A stretch of 28,718 bases of DNA, taken from NCBI GenBank assembly GCA_052390415.1, contig JBQTGY010000126.1, positions 1-28,718 on the forward strand, given 5' to 3'. The stretch's first letter is position 1. Each line of letters opens with the position of its first letter. Below the pieces are notes generated by a model. That model ran no database searches, was not told where the DNA came from, and saw nothing but the letters and a program-made list of their open reading frames with translations. The DNA comes from JANNWF01 sp052390415. Its GTDB lineage: Bacteria > Pseudomonadota > Gammaproteobacteria > Xanthomonadales > Xanthomonadaceae. This document shows positions 1 through 7,225 of the stretch, in pieces. Made by a program: the position numbers and the translations under genes.

Positions 1-2
1 CG

Positions 3-683
3 ATCAAGGTTGATCGATGTGGCTTGCAGTTCTTCTACGAACATGTGCTGGAGCGCGACTGGGACTGGGTCAGGATCGTGCGTCCGCCACGCGCGCAGAC
101 CTTGCCGGATGTGCTGAGTCAGGCCGAGGTGGTGCGCTTGTTGCGCGGCGTGCGCGAGCAGCGCTATCGCACCTACTTCTTCGTCACCTACAGCCTCGGC
201 CTGCGGCTGTCGGAAGCGCTGGCGCTGCAGGTCGGTGATATCGATGCCGAACACCGGCGGGTGCATGTGCGACGCGGCAAGGGCTGCAAGGACCGCTTTG
301 TTCCCTTGCCGACGCCGACCCTGCAGGCGCTGCGGCGGCACTGGGCCGAACATCGCCATCCGCGCCTGCTATTTCCCGCGCCCGCGGCAGATCCGCAGTC
401 CACCCGTACGATGGACGCTGGCGGCGTGCAGGCGGCGCTCAAGAAAGCGCTGCCGGATGCCGGCATCCATCGCCGCATCACCGTGCACAGCCTGCGCCAT
501 AGCTATGCCACGCATTTGCTGGAAAGCGGCGTCGACCTGCGCGAGATCCAGACCCTGCTCGGCCACAGCAGTGCGCTGACCACGGTGCGTTACACCCACC
601 TGACCACGGTGACCGCCGCCAACACGCGCGCGCGCATCGAGACCCTGATGCAGACCCTGTGCGCGCTGTGGCGGGCGCACTGA
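3..683 (+). CDS. Tyrosine recombinase/integrase of an IS91-type element (5' truncated by window edge)
   Basis: This is the C-terminal part of a phage-integrase-fold tyrosine recombinase. The frame is open to the first base of the window, so the N-terminal core-binding domain lies mostly outside; an internal TTG at 24 is probably not the start. The catalytic set is visible in order: Arg in TYSLGLRLSEAL, Lys in RGKGCKDRFVPL, HSLRH (H-x-x-R), LGHSS (His) and the nucleophile Tyr in TTVRYTHL. The TGA at 681-683 overlaps the ATG of the transposase gene, so the two are co-translated. Recombinases of this type accompany many IS91-like transposases; their exact job in transposition is unclear to me. 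It is not the integron integrase, because it lacks the extra integron-specific segment before the HxxR motif. Confidence 0.85.
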   Translation: MKVDRCGLQFFYEHVLERDWDWVRIVRPPRAQTLPDVLSQAEVVRLLRGVREQRYRTYFFVTYSLGLRLSEALALQVGDIDAEHRRVHVRRGKGCKDRFVPLPTPTLQALRRHWAEHRHPRLLFPAPAADPQSTRTMDAGGVQAALKKALPDAGIHRRITVHSLRHSYATHLLESGVDLREIQTLLGHSSALTTVRYTHLTTVTAANTRARIETLMQTLCALWRAH

Positions 684-1774
684 TGCGCCTCGCCGACGTG
701 GTGACACGCTTCGCGCCCGCCGTGCTTGCCGAGCACGGCGACTCCCTCAGCAACGACATGCACCACGCCCTACGCAGCTGGCGTGTATGCCGCAGCGAAC
801 ACGGGCCGCACCTCGACTGCCACTGTCCCGCCTGCGCCGCCACGCGCGCGCTACCACAGGCGTGCGGCCATCGCGCCTGTCCCCACTGTCAGCACGATCT
901 CGGCGATGCCTGGCTCACGCAGCAGCGCCGGCAGCATCTGCCGGTCGACAGCTTCCTGCTGACCTTTACCCTGCCGGGTGAACTCCGCAGCACGGCGCGA
1001 CGGCATCCGCGGCAGGTGTATGCCGCCCTGATGCAGTGCGCCTGGCAGACCCTGGCGCAGTTCGCCCGCCGCGGCATCGGCGTTGAGTTCGGAGCGACCG
1101 CCGTGCTGCACACCCACAGCCGCCGCCGCGACCTCCACCCGCACGTGCATCTGGTCGTGCCCGGCGGCGGCGTGGCCATCGCCACCGGCCGCTGGCGGGT
1201 GAAGAAGCGCTACCTGTTCAACACCCGCGCGCTGGCGGACGTGTTCCGCGCCAAGCTGCTCGCGCGGCTGCGCGCAGACGGCCTGTGTCTGCCGTCGAAT
1301 CTGCCACCGATCTGGATCGCCCACTGCGCGTATGTGGGCGACGGCGACCAGGCGCTCGCCTACCTTGCGCGCTACCTCTACCGCGGCGTGCTCAGCGAAC
1401 CCGACATCCTCGCCATCGACCGTGATGACCAGGTGCGCTTTCGTTATCGCGATGCCAAGACGGGCGCACACACCATTCGCCGCCTGCCTGGCGTCGATTT
1501 CCTGCGCCTGTTGCTGATGCACGTGTTGCCGAAGGGATTCCGTCGCAGTCGCAACTACGGCCTGCTGCACCACCGACGACGCACGCTGCTGGCGCGCGTC
1601 CAGCTGATGCTGCAGGTGCGCCTGCCGCCGATCACACCCATCAAACGCCGTCCGATCCAGTGTCAACGATGCGGGCAACCGATGCGCGTGCGCGTGGTCT
1701 CGCTGGCCGAGCGCATGGCACGGCGCGCTGTGATCGATTCAGCCGCACCCGCGACCGGTCACCCGGCGGTGTAG
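683..1774 (+). CDS. tnpA: IS91-family transposase (HUH, two-tyrosine type)
   Basis: This 363-residue rolling-circle transposase has an N-terminal zinc-binding segment with Cys at 46, 48, 51, 61, 66 and 69. The HUH metal-binding motif is LHPHVHLVV (His154, His156). The nucleophile helix reads YLARYLYR (Tyr227 and Tyr231, four residues apart). The family motif VLPKGFRRSRNYGLLH lies at about 281-296, and a C-terminal CxxC pair at 327/330. It nicks single-stranded DNA at its origin end and drives one-ended, rolling-circle-like transposition. The ATG at 683 is preferred over an in-frame GTG at 659 because it overlaps the upstream TGA (TGATG), a coupling junction. Length and motif order look intact, so the protein is probably functional. 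Confidence 0.9.
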   Translation: MRLADVVTRFAPAVLAEHGDSLSNDMHHALRSWRVCRSEHGPHLDCHCPACAATRALPQACGHRACPHCQHDLGDAWLTQQRRQHLPVDSFLLTFTLPGELRSTARRHPRQVYAALMQCAWQTLAQFARRGIGVEFGATAVLHTHSRRRDLHPHVHLVVPGGGVAIATGRWRVKKRYLFNTRALADVFRAKLLARLRADGLCLPSNLPPIWIAHCAYVGDGDQALAYLARYLYRGVLSEPDILAIDRDDQVRFRYRDAKTGAHTIRRLPGVDFLRLLLMHVLPKGFRRSRNYGLLHHRRRTLLARVQLMLQVRLPPITPIKRRPIQCQRCGQPMRVRVVSLAERMARRAVIDSAAPATGHPAV

Positions 1775-2022
1775 ACCACCGGCCCGCGCTGGCGGAAATC
1801 ACGTCCGGCGACGGGCGCGGCGGCGTGCGCGTCGAAAGGGGCGGCACGCAACCGACAACGACGTAACATCACCCAAGGTCTGCGGCTGAAACGCCGCCGC
1901 ACGCCCCAGCAAACGACCCACGACGGTGAACCCAACCCGTCGCCAACACCACCGGCTCCGCGCCGGGTGGGTCTCAAAAAAGCTCTTTCCTTATAGAAGG
2001 CCGAACACCCACCACCGGGCTT
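1775..2022 (+). other. Non-coding 3' tail of the IS91-like element, candidate oriIS
   Basis: No convincing gene is visible in these 248 bases. The last 60 are rich in inverted repeats: GGTGGGT (1966-1972) can pair with ACCCACC (2007-2013), and inside it CCTT (1989-1992) can pair with AAGG (1997-2000) around an ATAG loop. IS91-family origin ends are short hairpin-bearing sequences just downstream of the transposase gene and next to the target tetranucleotide. This block has the right place and form, but the nick site is not shown. Confidence 0.45.
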
Positions 2023-2075
2023 GTTCAACATCGGATAGATCGCGGCTGCGCGCGATCTATCCTTAGACGTTGGGC
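2023..2075 (-). repeat. attC: attC recombination site of an integron gene cassette
   Basis: Read on the minus strand, the site starts with GCCCAAC (RYYYAAC consensus) at 2075-2069 and ends with GTTGAAC (GTTRRRY) at 2029-2023. Between them lies a perfect 12-bp inverted repeat, GGATAGATCGCG at 2033-2044 and its complement at 2051-2062, with a 6-nt loop. Spacers are 6 nt on one side and 3 nt on the other. A 53-bp imperfect palindrome bounded by these two core boxes is the hallmark of a short attC. Orientation was chosen to fit an array reading leftward away from the integrase gene. The site is nearly symmetric in its cores, so orientation rests on context. Confidence 0.8.
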
Positions 2076-2441
2076 CGCATGCCGAGCCAGGAACCTGCTT
2101 GCGAAAGCGGCATGGACTTGCACCCTTGCTTGCGATGGCGCAAGAAGTCTCGGCAAATGCTACCCCACTGAACGAAAGCACAGAACTGGTAGCAGGAAGC
2201 ACGGGGCGACTCGGTGGCGAGGCGCAGGGGGCGCGAAGCGCGCCCGTGGTGAAAATGGCGGTAGCGGGGCGAAGCCGCGCGGAGTGCTTGCGACCGCAGC
2301 GCCACCGGCTGCGAATGCCGAAACGAATGCCCGATGTGAGAAGCGCTGCAGAACCCTCTACGCCCCAACCAAGGCGATGAAGCGGAAGCCAAGAGGACGA
2401 CGCCCTAACGATTGCCACAATGCGAACCCATGTCGGCCCAA
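2029..2441 (-). mobile_element. Integron gene cassette (first position)
   Basis: Recombination occurs between G and TT of the GTTRRRY core. Cutting at the core at 2442-2436 and at the attC core at 2029-2023 would release a circle of 413 bp, a normal cassette size. It ends in the attC site and is the cassette closest to the integrase gene, so it would be the most recently captured. Its coding content is uncertain: open frames exist on both strands and none has a clear ribosome binding site. The next cassette of the array, if any, is interrupted by the IS91-like element. Confidence 0.65.
2063..2392 (-). CDS. Hypothetical cassette-encoded protein ending inside attC
   Basis: This open frame of 109 residues lies wholly within the cassette. 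Its last codons (RPNV then TAA) are formed by the attC core and spacer, a common arrangement for cassette genes. The only visible start is a TTG at 2392, preceded by an in-frame TAG, with no good Shine-Dalgarno sequence. The product is rich in Arg, Ser, His and Cys and shows no domain I recognise. An overlapping plus-strand frame (2099-2380, 93 residues) and another minus-strand frame running through attC compete with it. The cassette may instead be non-coding or carry a regulatory RNA. Confidence 0.3.
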   Translation of the reverse strand: MASASSPWLGRRGFCSASHIGHSFRHSQPVALRSQALRAASPRYRHFHHGRASRPLRLATESPRASCYQFCAFVQWGSICRDFLRHRKQGCKSMPLSQAGSWLGMRPNV

Positions 2442-2602
2442 CACCAAGTAGACCCCGGAAGCGGGGTGTAGCACCGTATGGTCACCTTGGCTGTGGTGGG
2501 GGTCAATCAGATTTTTCCTACACGCCATCAAGCACTTGTCTGACTGCGCACGGCACTTTGTTGAGCTGAGGATATGCCGTTATCCGACGGAAATGCAGGC
2601 GT
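2436..2602. promoter_or_regulatory. attI: Probable attI region and integrase/cassette promoter region
   Basis: GTTGGGC on the minus strand (2442-2436) matches the GTTRRRY crossover core and lies 160 bp before the integrase start, where attI is expected. The stretch up to 2602 separates the divergent integrase gene and cassette, so it should hold the integrase promoter and the cassette promoter Pc. A small hairpin, CCCCG/CGGGG with a GAAG loop (2453-2466), is present. I could not pick confident -35/-10 boxes or a LexA site. Confidence 0.5.
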
Positions 2603-3619
2603 ATGCGTTACGAGGTTGGAAGTGAGGGTGTAATCAAGGCTGTTCCAGCCGCCGAGCAGAGGGAAGCTCCGCGCCTGTTCGACGAAATTCGCCGCGTTAT
2701 CCGGGTCAAACACTACAGTCGGCGCACTGAGCAGGCTTATCTCGGGTGGGCGAAGCGGTTCATATTGGCCAACGGCAAGCGCCATCCCAAGGAGTTGGGC
2801 GGTCCTGAAGTCCAGGCATTTCTGAGCGACCTTGCGGTGAATGGTTGCGTGGCGGCAGCGACAAAAAATCAGGCGTTGTCGGCCATCCTGTTTTTGTACA
2901 AGGAAGTGCTGGGCATCGATTTGCCGTGGATGACCGGGGTCACCCGCGCCAAACGGTCTCAGCGGGTGCCAACGGTGTTGTCACGTGCTGAAGTGACGAC
3001 GTTGTTGGCACTGATGGAGGGTCGCAGTGGGTTGATTGCGAGCTTGTTGTACGGCACCGGCATGCGGTTGATGGAGTGCCTGCGACTGCGGGTGAAAGAT
3101 GTCGACTTCGGTCGCAGCGAGATCACCATTCGTGACGGCAAAGGCGGCAAGGACCGACGGACGATGTTGCCGCGCTCGCTGGTTGAGCCTTTGCAACTGG
3201 ACATTGAACGTGCGCGGATTTTGCACGTGGTCGATTTGGAGGCTGGGTTCGGTGAGGTGTGGCTGCCCCATGCGTTGGCGCGAAAGCATGTCAATGCGGC
3301 GCGTGAGTTTTGTTGGCAATACGTGTTTCCCTCAGCCAAACGATCCGTTGATCCACGCGGTGGACGCGAGCGTCGGCATCATTTTGATGAGGCGATATTG
3401 TCGCGATCACTGAAGAAGGCGCGAATCGCGGCGGGCATTCAGAAGCCGTTGAGTGCGCATACCTTGCGGCACTCGTTTGCGACGCATTTGCTGGAGGCCG
3501 GGTATGACATTCGCACCATCCAGGAACTGTTGGGCCATGCCGATGTGAGCACGACGGAAATCTATACGCACGTATTGAATCGTGGCGGTCGTGGGGTACG
3601 CAGTCCGTTGGATCGGTAG
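2603..3619 (+). CDS. intI: Integron integrase IntI (tyrosine recombinase)
   Basis: This 338-residue site-specific recombinase acts on attI and attC sites to insert and excise cassettes. The SAM-like core-binding domain is at about 25-115 (HYSRRTEQAYLGWAKRF). The catalytic set is Arg155 (YGTGMRLMECLRLRV), Lys180 (DGKGGKDR), His286/Arg289 (HTLRHSFATHLL), His312 (LLGHADVSTT) and Tyr321 (EIYTHVL). The extra segment typical of IntI lies at about 240-262 (VFPSAKRSVDPRG, then RRHH), just before the C-terminal catalytic motifs. The ending GGRGVRSPLD is also IntI-like. Length is normal and no frameshift is visible. It uses many TTG leucine codons, more than its neighbours, hinting at a different origin. 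It points away from the cassette, the standard layout. Confidence 0.95.
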   Translation: MRYEVGSEGVIKAVPAAEQREAPRLFDEIRRVIRVKHYSRRTEQAYLGWAKRFILANGKRHPKELGGPEVQAFLSDLAVNGCVAAATKNQALSAILFLYKEVLGIDLPWMTGVTRAKRSQRVPTVLSRAEVTTLLALMEGRSGLIASLLYGTGMRLMECLRLRVKDVDFGRSEITIRDGKGGKDRRTMLPRSLVEPLQLDIERARILHVVDLEAGFGEVWLPHALARKHVNAAREFCWQYVFPSAKRSVDPRGGRERRHHFDEAILSRSLKKARIAAGIQKPLSAHTLRHSFATHLLEAGYDIRTIQELLGHADVSTTEIYTHVLNRGGRGVRSPLDR

Positions 3620-3851
3620 GCAAGATCGATTCAGTTTGACGTGGATGCAGACGCCGGCGAGTCCACGCAACGCGGCAAATCCGTCCGGCAAGTTGCAGGC
3701 TGATCCGCAGCGGAGTATTGAGTGTTTGCGGCCGAGGGTTTTGCACGAAGTGCGGGGGATGCAGCTGAGGCGCTCGCAGAACGAATGCCAAACTCTTGCC
3801 GCTGATTCATCGACGCTGAGCGCGTCTTTCACTTCCCGAAAGGAGCTCGCC

Positions 3852-4133
3852 ATGTCTCGTTATACGTTTGCCATCGCCGTCGCGGCCTTGTTGCTGATTC
3901 CTGTCAGCACCTGCGTTGCCCAGGACCAACCCACTTCATCGTCGATGCTGACTGGGCAGAACAATCCCGCGCCGGCGAATCAGGCCGAGCAAGCAGCCGC
4001 CGAGGAACAGGCGCAAGCGGAGAAGGCCGCGCAAGAAGCAGCCGCGGCACAGCCGGCACCGGACCCGGCGCCCGAAGGTCGACGTGGTGAACGCGGTTGC
4101 AAGGATGCGCAGGGGAATCCGCGCGAGTGTTAG
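3852..4133 (+). CDS. Small secreted Ala/Gln-rich protein of unknown function
   Basis: The 93-residue product has a signal peptide of about 23 residues (MSRYTFAIAVAALLLIPVST, then CVAQ). A low-complexity Ala/Gln/Glu-rich middle follows, which could be helical, then a Pro-rich stretch and a short C-terminal tail with two cysteines (GCKDAQGNPREC). The start is supported by an AGGAG sequence seven bases upstream of ATG. The 232 bases between the integrase gene and this ATG hold no other gene I can support. No family is recognised. A periplasmic or surface location is inferred from the signal peptide alone. Confidence 0.7.
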   Translation: MSRYTFAIAVAALLLIPVSTCVAQDQPTSSSMLTGQNNPAPANQAEQAAAEEQAQAEKAAQEAAAAQPAPDPAPEGRRGERGCKDAQGNPREC

Positions 4134-4258
4134 TGGTTGGTTGCACGTTTCGCTCTGCGTGAGAGGTGGGCTTATTGGCGGGGCCGACCGACTGAAGCGA
4201 GAACGGGCGCGAATGGGCCGGTTGCACGCTGTCATTCGAAGTTTGGCGGTGCTTTAAA

Positions 4259-4515
4259 AGCGGCGTCGCGGGAGCGACGCCCTCCAAAGGCGGGCTGGAA
4301 CCTGTGTGGGCGAATGCGGGCGGTTGGTGGGACGCGCTTCGGCGCGTGCGCAGGTCTGAGTCGGTTCAGAAGCGGCGTCGCGGGAGCGACGCCCTCCAAG
4401 GGCGGGCTGGAACCTGGCTGGGCGAATGCGGGCGGTTGGTGGGACGCGCTTCGGCGCGTGCGCAGGTCTGTGTCGGTTCAGAAGCGGCGGCGCGGGTAGC
4501 GACGCCCTCCAGGGG
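4259..4515. repeat. Tandem repeat, 112-bp period, 2.3 copies
   Basis: Unit 1 is 4259-4370, unit 2 is 4371-4482, and a partial third unit begins at 4483. The two full units differ at only a few positions. Each starts with a hairpin of 8-bp arms, GGCGTCGC/GCGACGCC, around GGGA. Short ORFs through the repeat look like by-products. The repeat lies between the small secreted protein gene and the 3' end of the dimethylaminohydrolase gene. It may be an amplified REP-like element; the rest of 4134-4578 shows no gene. Confidence 0.85.
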
Positions 4516-4578
4516 CGTACTTTGCTCAGGCTTGGCGCATTCAGTACGTGTTGAGATCGCCCGAACTTGGTGAAGCAC

Positions 4579-5397
4579 TCACGTGGACCCCGTTCGCAGC
4601 AGCAGACTGCAACAGGTGACCGCGCCTTCGGCCTTCTGCAGTTCGGAAAGGTCGATGGTGGAGACCGCGATACCCGCTGCGCGCAATCGCGCGAGTGTCT
4701 GCGGGAAACAGTCGGGGTAGACAACGCCCGTTTGTCCGTTGACCTCGATGAGCAAGGCGTTGGCGGCATGCGGTTCGTCGTTGGCCACGTCGATCAATTG
4801 AAAGTCGGCAAACACATGGGCATCCACCCAGTCACGATTGATCAGGAGCACGCCTGCGGCGACTGCGGTGACGGCTGACTTCAGATGCAGGCAATCGTGC
4901 ATGTCTACGGCGTCGACGCGGTAGCCGAAGTCGTTGACCAGGCGGCGCAGTTGTTCGATGCCCTCGGCATTGCTGCGTGCCGAGCGGCCGACAAACACGT
5001 GGCGTCCGCAGCGCAGCACATCGCCACCGTCCAAGGTGCCGGGTGCTTCGATGTGAAGCAATGGTCGGTGCGGGGCCAACGCGGTCGCCACCGTGGCGCC
5101 CTCCTCGCGTCGCGAAGCCGCGCCTGGTCGCGTCATCACGGCGACTTCGTCAAACACGATGGCGACGTCTTCGACGAATACCGAATCAGGCAGCGCATCC
5201 TGCGCCGCCAAGGTGATGACCTCGCAGCCGAGCTCTGCCAGTGCTTGCACATAGGCGGCGTGTTGCAGCCTGGCCCTTTCGAGGTCGATGGGTTCGCGCG
5301 AAACGAATGACAGTTCGCAACGTGCCAAGGCGGCGCTGACGTCTCGCACGATGGCGGTGATCTTCATTTTGGATGGATTCATCCCTGAGGGGCTCAT
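4579..5397 (-). CDS. ddaH: N(G),N(G)-dimethylarginine dimethylaminohydrolase (DDAH)
   Basis: The enzyme hydrolyses methylated arginines to citrulline plus dimethylamine or methylamine; it is a cytosolic guanidino-group-modifying enzyme with a pentein fold. Motifs in the 272-residue product are FVEDVAIV (Glu76/Asp77, substrate carboxylates), the loop GTLDGGDVL (120-128), HLKS (catalytic His171) and EGAVTCCSLL (nucleophile Cys262 or Cys263). The ATG at 5397 is chosen because GAAGG lies nine bases upstream and 20 bases follow the previous stop; ATGs at 5382 and 5367 also fit. It is last in a leftward group with the GNAT and acyltransferase genes. Some related proteins are arginine deiminases, but the CC motif and size favour DDAH. 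Confidence 0.88.
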   Translation of the reverse strand: MSPSGMNPSKMKITAIVRDVSAALARCELSFVSREPIDLERARLQHAAYVQALAELGCEVITLAAQDALPDSVFVEDVAIVFDEVAVMTRPGAASRREEGATVATALAPHRPLLHIEAPGTLDGGDVLRCGRHVFVGRSARSNAEGIEQLRRLVNDFGYRVDAVDMHDCLHLKSAVTAVAAGVLLINRDWVDAHVFADFQLIDVANDEPHAANALLIEVNGQTGVVYPDCFPQTLARLRAAGIAVSTIDLSELQKAEGAVTCCSLLLRTGST

Positions 5398-5416
5398 GCC
5401 TGATCGCCTTCGATGG

Positions 5417-5746
5417 TCAATGATTGACGCCGCCCGCTGACCGCACCGCTGGCGTCGCTGCAAGCAGATCGTTGTAGTCCGGATGCCGTCGCAGCCATGC
5501 CGCCACATAGGGACAGATCGGAACCACCGTGAATTCTTGTGCGCGCGCCCAATCAAGCGCGGCCCGGGTCAAGGCGCCGGCGATGCCGCGCCCTTCCAGT
5601 GCCTGTGGCACGCGCACGCTGGGCAACAGCAGGCTTTTTCCTTCGATGCGGTAATCGATCACGCACAGCATGCCTTGTTGTTCACATTCGAAGCGAGACG
5701 CGTCTTCGCGCCGCACGATGTTCCACTCAGGAGCAGGAGCATTCAC
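5417..5746 (-). CDS. GNAT-fold N-acetyltransferase, short YjdJ/PF14542-like
   Basis: The product has 109 residues. The acetyl-CoA-binding pattern is seen in VRVPQALEGRGIAGALTRAA (pyrophosphate loop R/Q-x-x-G-x-G/A), followed by CPYVAAWLRRHPDYNDLL, the usual C-terminal signature of these small acetyltransferases. The substrate is unknown. The GTG at 5746 is preferred over GTG 5806 because GGAG sits six bases before it and it avoids overlap with the acyltransferase gene; the product then matches the family's usual 95-110 residues. It lies 44 bases after the acyltransferase stop and 19 bases before the DDAH start, so the three are probably one transcript. Confidence 0.8.
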   Translation of the reverse strand: MNAPAPEWNIVRREDASRFECEQQGMLCVIDYRIEGKSLLLPSVRVPQALEGRGIAGALTRAALDWARAQEFTVVPICPYVAAWLRRHPDYNDLLAATPAVRSAGGVNH

Positions 5747-5790
5747 GGGAGTCTCCAGAAAAGTTGGTCTGAGCGCGAAGTCAGACGTGG

Positions 5791-6834
5791 TCACGGAACC
5801 ATCCACGCGGTCGCCGGCCGACTACGCAGCGCCGTGGACACCATCAAGGCAGCAGCGAAAGCAGCCAGGAACCACAGCGGGATTTCCAGCCAGGGCAAAC
5901 CGGTGCGCAAGCCGAGATCGCGCAATGGAATCAGAAAGATCGGATGGATCAGATAGATGCCGAGGCTGTTTTCGGCGAGACGCGAAAGCGTCGGCGGCAG
6001 ATGTGTACGCCGCGCAGTGAGCAGAAAGCCGAGGCTGAACACGCCTGCAGCAGCCAGCGCCACGTTCACTGTCTTGTAGGAAAACCATTGACCAGGGACG
6101 TAGTCCATCGCCGCAAGCGATTGGGTGATCACCACAGCGGAGGTCAGCACGGCGGCAAATGCCCCAGTCACCACCAACAGCGCCGCAGTGCGCTGGTTGC
6201 TGACGCGCAAGAAGTAACCCAGCAGGAGAAAACCCGAATAGAGAAAAAAGTCGGGCCAACGGTACTTGGCCGCAGCGAACAACTCAATGCAGATGCCGAC
6301 CATCCACAGGCAAAGGTACAGCTGCAGAATCACCCGCCCTTGCGCACGATCACGTGCCCACATGAGTACGGGAATCAGCAGGTACAGCGGGATGAAGTAG
6401 TAGAAAAACCCCAGGTGGTACCAGGCCGGATGCGTTGGCAGCGCCGCGAGCTTGGACCACAGCGTCGAGTCGGGTCGCAGGTAGGCGTCGATGCAGACAT
6501 ATACGATGGACCACAGTAAAAATGGCACAACGACTTTCAGCACGCGACGACTCACGAAGCGGCGCCATTCGAAGTGGCGCTGGTCTGCGAGCAGCAGGGC
6601 ACCGCTGATCATGATGAACAGAGGCACTGCCCAACGACTGCTTCCATTCAAGCCAATCGTGGTCACCCAGGTCGCCAGACCAATCTCGGCTAGCGCCTCA
6701 CGATAGGCACCACAGACATGAATCAGAACCACTGCCAACGCACCGAAGACGCGCAGCAGATCGAATGCCGGCGTGCGTGGATTCGTGCTCGCGTGCGCAC
6801 TTTCGGCAGCGTGTTGCGCGCTGTCAGTGTGCAT
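5791..6834 (-). CDS. Acyltransferase-3 family membrane protein (OafA/WecH-like)
   Basis: This 347-residue polytopic inner-membrane protein has about ten hydrophobic segments. The opening FDLLRVFGALAVVLIHVCG, with the conserved Arg and His, is typical of Acyltransf_3 proteins that transfer acetyl or other acyl groups to sugars or lipids. A second signature, NSLGIYLIHPIFL, is near the C-terminus. The ATG at 6834 was chosen because the hydrophobic core begins soon after it and upstream codons look non-coding. The acceptor is unknown; no glycan cluster is nearby. It is the first gene of the leftward trio with the GNAT and DDAH genes. Confidence 0.88.
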   Translation of the reverse strand: MHTDSAQHAAESAHASTNPRTPAFDLLRVFGALAVVLIHVCGAYREALAEIGLATWVTTIGLNGSSRWAVPLFIMISGALLLADQRHFEWRRFVSRRVLKVVVPFLLWSIVYVCIDAYLRPDSTLWSKLAALPTHPAWYHLGFFYYFIPLYLLIPVLMWARDRAQGRVILQLYLCLWMVGICIELFAAAKYRWPDFFLYSGFLLLGYFLRVSNQRTAALLVVTGAFAAVLTSAVVITQSLAAMDYVPGQWFSYKTVNVALAAAGVFSLGFLLTARRTHLPPTLSRLAENSLGIYLIHPIFLIPLRDLGLRTGLPWLEIPLWFLAAFAAALMVSTALRSRPATAWMVP

Positions 6835-7170
6835 GCCTGCTCGTCGACCGGGAACCTGCCATCGCGAACCCTGTAGTGCATGGGCGCCAATTCGGAGGTT
6901 GCAGTGAACACTATCGCCACGTTCGAGGGCAATCGTGCGGACGCCGCAGCCGACGTGGGTGGGCGCTGGTGTTGGGTCCACCGACCCGCGGCGGCAGCGG
7001 AGCGTGCCCCGCTACTCTTGCCGCCCTGCATGACCGCAGCCGCCAGTTGGCGCTGCGCGCGCCGGCGCTTCACTCGGCAGGTGCCGCAAGTGCCTACGCC
7101 ATTCTGCATCGCAAGCGCGGAGCGTTCGCCGCGCAACCCCTACCCTGCGCTTCAGCGTGCGAGCGCAGGA
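6835..7170. other. Intergenic stretch without a supported gene
   Basis: These 336 bases lie upstream of the leftward acyltransferase gene and should contain its promoter. Open frames occur on both strands, but none has a domain, signal peptide or convincing ribosome binding site. Confidence 0.5.
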
Positions 7171-7197
7171 AATCAGGCGTTTTCACGACGCCTGATT
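7171..7197 (-). terminator. Hairpin, possible terminator
   Basis: AATCAGGCGT (7171-7180) pairs perfectly with ACGCCTGATT (7188-7197) around a 7-nt loop. It lies about 30 bases past the stop of the leftward gene remnant at 7226. Only a short T-poor tail follows, so termination strength is uncertain. Confidence 0.45.
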
Positions 7198-7225
7198 GTT
7201 CACTCTTGCAGCCAATCACCATCCA

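Larger units (their letters stand above)
1..2022 (+). mobile_element. IS91-family (HUH) insertion element with accessory tyrosine recombinase, left end outside window
   Basis: The element carries a tyrosine recombinase gene that runs off the left edge, directly coupled to an IS91-type transposase gene. IS91 elements have no inverted terminal repeats; they move by rolling-circle replication and insert beside a GAAC/CAAG tetranucleotide, read as GTTC/CTTG on the other strand. On the transposase strand, the first such tetranucleotides after the gene and a hairpin-rich tail are CTTG at 2020-2023 and GTTC at 2023-2026. I therefore place the right (origin) end at 2019 or 2022. The exact base is inferred, and the left terminus cannot be seen. 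Confidence 0.75.

Noticed and set aside
2023..2075. Opposite orientation for attC, with the array reading rightward
   Set aside because: Both cores fit the consensus either way, but then intI would lie within the path of the array; the leftward reading gives the standard divergent layout and a normal-sized cassette.
1759..2418. Minus-strand open frame running from the cassette through attC into the IS91 tail
   Set aside because: It crosses two independent mobile-element boundaries and has no recognisable domain; such read-through is expected by chance in GC-rich DNA.
2443..2602. LexA box controlling intI
   Set aside because: I looked for CTGT-N8-ACAG type sites and found none convincing.
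4259..4515. CRISPR-like array
   Set aside because: The 112-bp units are directly contiguous with no unique spacers, and there are no cas genes.
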